Source: Actinomyces sp. (lineage in GTDB: Bacteria; Actinomycetota; Actinomycetes; Actinomycetales; Actinomycetaceae). Taken from it: 9,273 nt of DNA. The stretch lies in assembly GCA_012837655.1 (NCBI GenBank), contig DUQT01000267.1:1-9273 (forward strand). Direction: 5' to 3'. Every line of letters begins with the position of its first letter. Positions within the stretch are counted from its first letter, which is position 1. The notes beneath the pieces are model-generated. The model ran no database searches. It saw only the letters and a list, made by a program, of their open reading frames with translations, and was not told where the DNA came from. This document shows, one piece after another, positions 7,392 to 9,273 of this stretch. Made by a program: the position numbers and the translations under genes.

Positions 7392-9024
7392 GCTCCAGGT
7401 TTAGACGCCTGCCTTCCCAGTGATCGATGAGCCAACGATCGTGACTAGCAACGATCAGCGTGCCGCCCCAACTTTCAAGGGCATCTTCAAGCGCTTCAAT
7501 CGTTGCTAAGTCCAGGTAGTTGGTTGGCTCATCGATCACTAAAATTTCGGCCTTTTCAGACACGGCTGTGGCAATCTGCGCTCGCCGTTGATTACCATCC
7601 GACAGGTCAGGAACAGCGGTGTGCCACATAGACGGGTGCAGTATTCCACTGCCCAGTTCGCCAATTCCGCCCTCCCAAATTTTCATGTTGAAACCAGGGT
7701 CGCTTGCCTTTGGTAGCCGCTGTGGAACGTGGGCGACTTTTGCGGACACGCTTATCGTGCCACTCGAAATCGCGTCAATTTCAGAGGGCGGAGCCCCGAA
7801 CGCAATCCAGTTGAGCAGGGTCGTTTTCCCGGCTCCGTTTGCACCAGTAATCAACAGGTGCTCGCCGTAGGAGAGGTCGAAGGTCGTTGGTCGCAATCGC
7901 CCTCGAACGGTCGCGTTTCGGGCGGACACCGCGAGCCCCGGCCTTGCCTTAACATCCGGCAGCGCGATGGAAAGGCTGTAGTTTCGCGGTTTACGCACTT
8001 CGATTCTCGCCAAGTCTTCAAGCCGCTGATCATCCCCGCGCGTCCGCCGAACCGACGTGGCTGCCGCGCGATCGGAGAAAAACTTCCGCGCCTTCCCCTC
8101 CGCAGTTGCAAGACGAACACCACCCAACGCAATGTCCTCACTGAGCCGGCGATGCATCCTGATTTCCTTCTTTTCACCCTGCTGCGCCGCATGAATCTTT
8201 TGGTGTTCCGCATTCGCCCGCCGCTTTTCGACCAGGTAGTTACTGTAGTTTCCGCGACACCGATATGCGCCAGGTAGTTTTCCACCACCGGCCGCCGTTA
8301 CAAGCGCCTGCCAAACACCGGTATCAAGGTCGTAGATAACGGTCGCCACCGCCTCTATGAATGCGCGGTCGTGACTGGCGAAAAGCACGGGACCTGGCCA
8401 GTTCATGACCTTATCGACCAGGTAAGCCGTCGCCTCTTCATCGAGGTGATTTGTCGGCTCATCCAAAATCAGCGCCGTCGGCTTAGAAAGAATCAGAGCC
8501 GCCAGTTCAACCCGCCTTTGTTGACCAGGCGAAAGTTCCCGCATTAGTCGACTAGTTCCCATTGCCGACAAATTTTCGAGGCCGAGCCCGGCAAGCGTTT
8601 CATTAACCTGCGTATCCAGTGACCAGGCGTCCAGTGTGATCAGCCGCGAGAGTAGCTCATCGTACTCATCATTCAACTCCCGCGAAGCTGACCCCTGGCC
8701 GATAAGTGCGGCAAGCTCATCGAAACGCTTCAGCAGATTTCGCACGTCCTTCAGCGCCTCGTCCAGATAATCTTTCACGGTTCCCGAAGCTTTTGAAGGA
8801 TCAGGCACGAGGGCGGAGCTTAGACTCACCCCCTCCCTAATCCGCACTTCTCCATGGGCAGGACTAAGTCCGCCCGCGGCTATGCGCAATAAAGTGGTCT
8901 TGCCGGATCCATTGGGTCCAACGAGGCAGGCACGTTCGCCAGATCCTACGGTTAGTGAAATTCCATCTAGAAGGGGACTCTCGGAGTAAGAAAAAGTGAC
9001 GTCTCGTAATTCGAAGGTGGGCAT
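7384..9024 (-). CDS. ABC-F family twin-ATPase, ribosome-associated; possible antibiotic resistance factor
   Basis: Soluble protein of 546 residues with two ATP-binding cassettes and no membrane segment, the ABC-F layout. Members bind the ribosomal E site; some regulate translation, others displace antibiotics (ribosome protection). NBD1: Walker A GPNGSGKTT 36-44, signature LSPGQQ 164-169, Walker B LILDEPTNHLD 185-195 with E189, H218. The interdomain linker, about 255-350, is rich in Lys/Arg/Glu (GNYSNYLVEKRR at 258-269), as in the ABC-F tRNA-interaction region. NBD2: Walker A GANGAGKTT 394-402, Q435, signature LSDGNQ 474-479, Walker B LVIDEPTNYLD 495-505 with E499, H528. NBD1 has D75 where the Q-loop glutamine is expected, and the NBD2 signature has Asn for Gln. 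The ATG at 9024 is backed by GGAG six bases upstream. GC looks lower than in fas. ABC-F membership is sure; a resistance role is only possible, and I cannot assign a subfamily by eye. Confidence 0.92.
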   Translation of the reverse strand: MPTFELRDVTFSYSESPLLDGISLTVGSGERACLVGPNGSGKTTLLRIAAGGLSPAHGEVRIREGVSLSSALVPDPSKASGTVKDYLDEALKDVRNLLKRFDELAALIGQGSASRELNDEYDELLSRLITLDAWSLDTQVNETLAGLGLENLSAMGTSRLMRELSPGQQRRVELAALILSKPTALILDEPTNHLDEEATAYLVDKVMNWPGPVLFASHDRAFIEAVATVIYDLDTGVWQALVTAAGGGKLPGAYRCRGNYSNYLVEKRRANAEHQKIHAAQQGEKKEIRMHRRLSEDIALGGVRLATAEGKARKFFSDRAAATSVRRTRGDDQRLEDLARIEVRKPRNYSLSIALPDVKARPGLAVSARNATVRGRLRPTTFDLSYGEHLLITGANGAGKTTLLNWIAFGAPPSEIDAISSGTISVSAKVAHVPQRLPKASDPGFNMKIWEGGIGELGSGILHPSMWHTAVPDLSDGNQRRAQIATAVSEKAEILVIDEPTNYLDLATIEALEDALESWGGTLIVASHDRWLIDHWEGRRLNLEPI

Positions 9025-9030
9025 AGTGAT

Positions 9031-9034
9031 CTCC
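9031..9034 (-). promoter_or_regulatory. Shine-Dalgarno of the ABC-F gene, lying inside an inverted-repeat arm
   Basis: On the minus strand GGAG lies six bases before the ATG at 9024, an ideal spacing that fixes the start. It is part of TGGAGATCAC, the 3' arm of a perfect 10-bp inverted repeat, so it could be masked in the messenger. Confidence 0.8.
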
Positions 9035-9074
9035 AGGTTTGTGGTTTTCAGGCCGCGTCTCGGCCGCGCCGAGT

Positions 9075-9078
9075 GGAG
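9075..9078 (+). promoter_or_regulatory. Shine-Dalgarno before a plus-strand GTG
   Basis: GGAG sits six bases before the GTG at 9085, the same sequence and spacing as before the ABC-F ATG on the other strand, because both lie in the arms of the same inverted repeat. This is the main reason to suspect a divergent gene. Confidence 0.4.
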
Positions 9079-9079
9079 A

Positions 9080-9115
9080 TCACAGTGTCATCGGAACGAT
9101 CAGACCCCTAAACAT
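9080..9115 (-). CDS. Possible 11-codon leader ORF upstream of the ABC-F gene
   Basis: An ATG at 9115-9113 opens MFRGLIVPMTL and stops with TGA at 9082-9080. That stop lies inside the 5' arm of the stem that would cover the ABC-F Shine-Dalgarno. A ribosome stalled near the end of this ORF would open the stem, the arrangement known from drug-inducible resistance genes. Against it: no Shine-Dalgarno is visible at a proper distance (the closest is GAAGAG about 14 bases upstream), no clear promoter is visible, and the same bases may be coding on the plus strand. The only -35-like hexamer, TTGACG (minus strand, 9160-9155), has just a poor -10 (TTGAAG) 17 bases on. Short ORFs also arise by chance. 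Confidence 0.25.
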   Translation of the reverse strand: MFRGLIVPMTL

Positions 9116-9182
9116 CGAAGGTTTGTCAGCTCTTCAAGACTTGGAAGACGCTACCGTCAACATTACACAAGCTTTGCGACTG

Positions 9183-9207
9183 GCTCACGTGCGCTACTCG
9201 CTCACGT
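9183..9207. repeat. Pair of 8-bp direct repeats GCTCACGT
   Basis: GCTCACGT occurs at 9183-9190 and again at 9200-9207, start to start 17 bases. That is the same period as the longer tandem repeat next to it, and both families share a CTCAC core (9184, 9201, 9214, 9231). Confidence 0.6.
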
Positions 9208-9209
9208 AC

Positions 9210-9243
9210 ACAACTCACCCAGGTGAACAACTCACCCAGGTGA
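9210..9243. repeat. Perfect 17-bp tandem repeat containing a near-palindrome
   Basis: ACAACTCACCCAGGTGA is present at 9210-9226 and, without gap or mismatch, at 9227-9243. Each unit holds TCACC-CA-GGTGA, an inverted repeat with 5-bp arms and a 2-base centre, a form common in operators of small dimeric regulators. It lies about 185 bases upstream of the ABC-F start. It also lies inside the open plus-strand frame, where a 17-base repeat would be read in two different frames. Confidence 0.75.
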
Positions 9244-9273
9244 ACACCCAACTCTCCGAAGCGAACACAGGGA

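Larger units (their letters stand above)
9026..9083. promoter_or_regulatory. Perfect 10-bp inverted repeat spanning the ABC-F leader, with nested hairpins
   Basis: GTGATCTCCA (9026-9035) and TGGAGATCAC (9074-9083) are exact reverse complements 38 bases apart. Inside, CTCGGC (9059-9064) and GCCGAG (9068-9073) form a 6-bp hairpin that abuts the right arm. The alternative stem GGCCG (9051-9055) with CGGCC (9061-9065) excludes it. Each arm ends one base from a start codon pointing outward: ATG at 9024 (-) and GTG at 9085 (+). In RNA the stem would hide the GGAG of the ABC-F gene. As DNA the arms could be paired protein sites. No T-run follows, so the structure suggests translational control rather than a terminator. 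Confidence 0.6.
9085..9273 (+). pseudogene. Possible divergent gene start with a one-base frameshift; runs off the window
   Basis: After the GGAG at 9075-9078, GTG at 9085 opens MSSERSDP and meets TAA at 9109-9111, just after a run of four C (9105-9108). One more C would join it to the next frame, which stays open from there to the window edge (about 55 codons). That frame reads like a protein: LNIEGLSALQDLEDATVNIT, then QALRLAHVRYSLTYT, with Leu-rich helical spacing. I recognise no family. Alternatives are a sequencing or assembly error in the C run, a true pseudogene, programmed slippage, or chance openness of a short frame. A divergent regulator of the ABC-F gene would be a common arrangement, but nothing here shows a DNA-binding domain. 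No promoter is obvious in the 60 bases between the two starts. Confidence 0.4.

Noticed and set aside
7384..9024. ATPase partner (BioM/EcfA) for the neighbouring BioY
   Set aside because: It is a twin-cassette ABC-F protein with a charged interdomain linker, on the opposite strand; EcfA/BioM proteins have a single cassette.
8996..9226. Plus-strand frame of 76 codons across the ABC-F start
   Set aside because: Starts inside the ABC-F gene, has no ribosome-binding site and an Arg-rich shadow composition; the neighbouring frame after GTG 9085 is more protein-like.
9183..9243. CRISPR-like array from the 17-bp-period repeats
   Set aside because: Two adjacent copies without spacers, units too short, and no cas genes.

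Overview
The window comes from a high-GC actinobacterium that makes fatty acids with a single giant type I synthase. The domain order of the synthase (dehydratase, malonyl/palmitoyl transferase, ACP, ketoreductase, ketosynthase), the acpS gene directly behind it, and the many GTG/GC-ending codons match the mycobacterial/corynebacterial/Actinomyces-type FAS-I locus. I cannot name a genus; an Actinomycetaceae-like organism is a guess.

Bases 1-6530 (+) form a fas-acpS unit. The fas gene enters from outside the window (its AT and ER domains are missing) and ends at 6108. acpS starts two bases later and encodes the transferase that arms the ACP domain of the same synthase. A 211-base gap (6531-6741) holds a weak terminator-like hairpin and a 10-bp hairpin, and leads into bioY (6742-7353, +), a biotin-uptake membrane protein. 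Biotin is the cofactor of acetyl-CoA carboxylase, which supplies malonyl-CoA to FAS, so the three genes fit one theme: fatty-acid synthesis and its cofactors.

Bases 7384-9024 (-) encode an ABC-F type twin-ATPase, convergent with bioY and of visibly lower GC than fas. Proteins of this family act on the ribosome, some as antibiotic-resistance factors. Its two ATP sites look unequal.

Bases 9025-9273 are the least ordinary part. The ABC-F ribosome-binding site lies in one arm of a perfect 10-bp inverted repeat. The other arm sits, with identical spacing, in front of a GTG on the opposite strand. That GTG opens an 8-codon ORF, and the next frame is then open to the window edge, so a divergent gene with a one-base frameshift in a C4 run is plausible. 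In the ABC-F messenger the same two arms would pair and hide its Shine-Dalgarno sequence, and an 11-codon upstream ORF ends inside the 5' arm. Farther out lies a perfect 17-bp tandem repeat carrying a near-palindrome, next to a pair of 8-bp direct repeats also 17 bp apart. Which reading is right (RNA attenuator, protein operators, or both) cannot be settled from this window alone.
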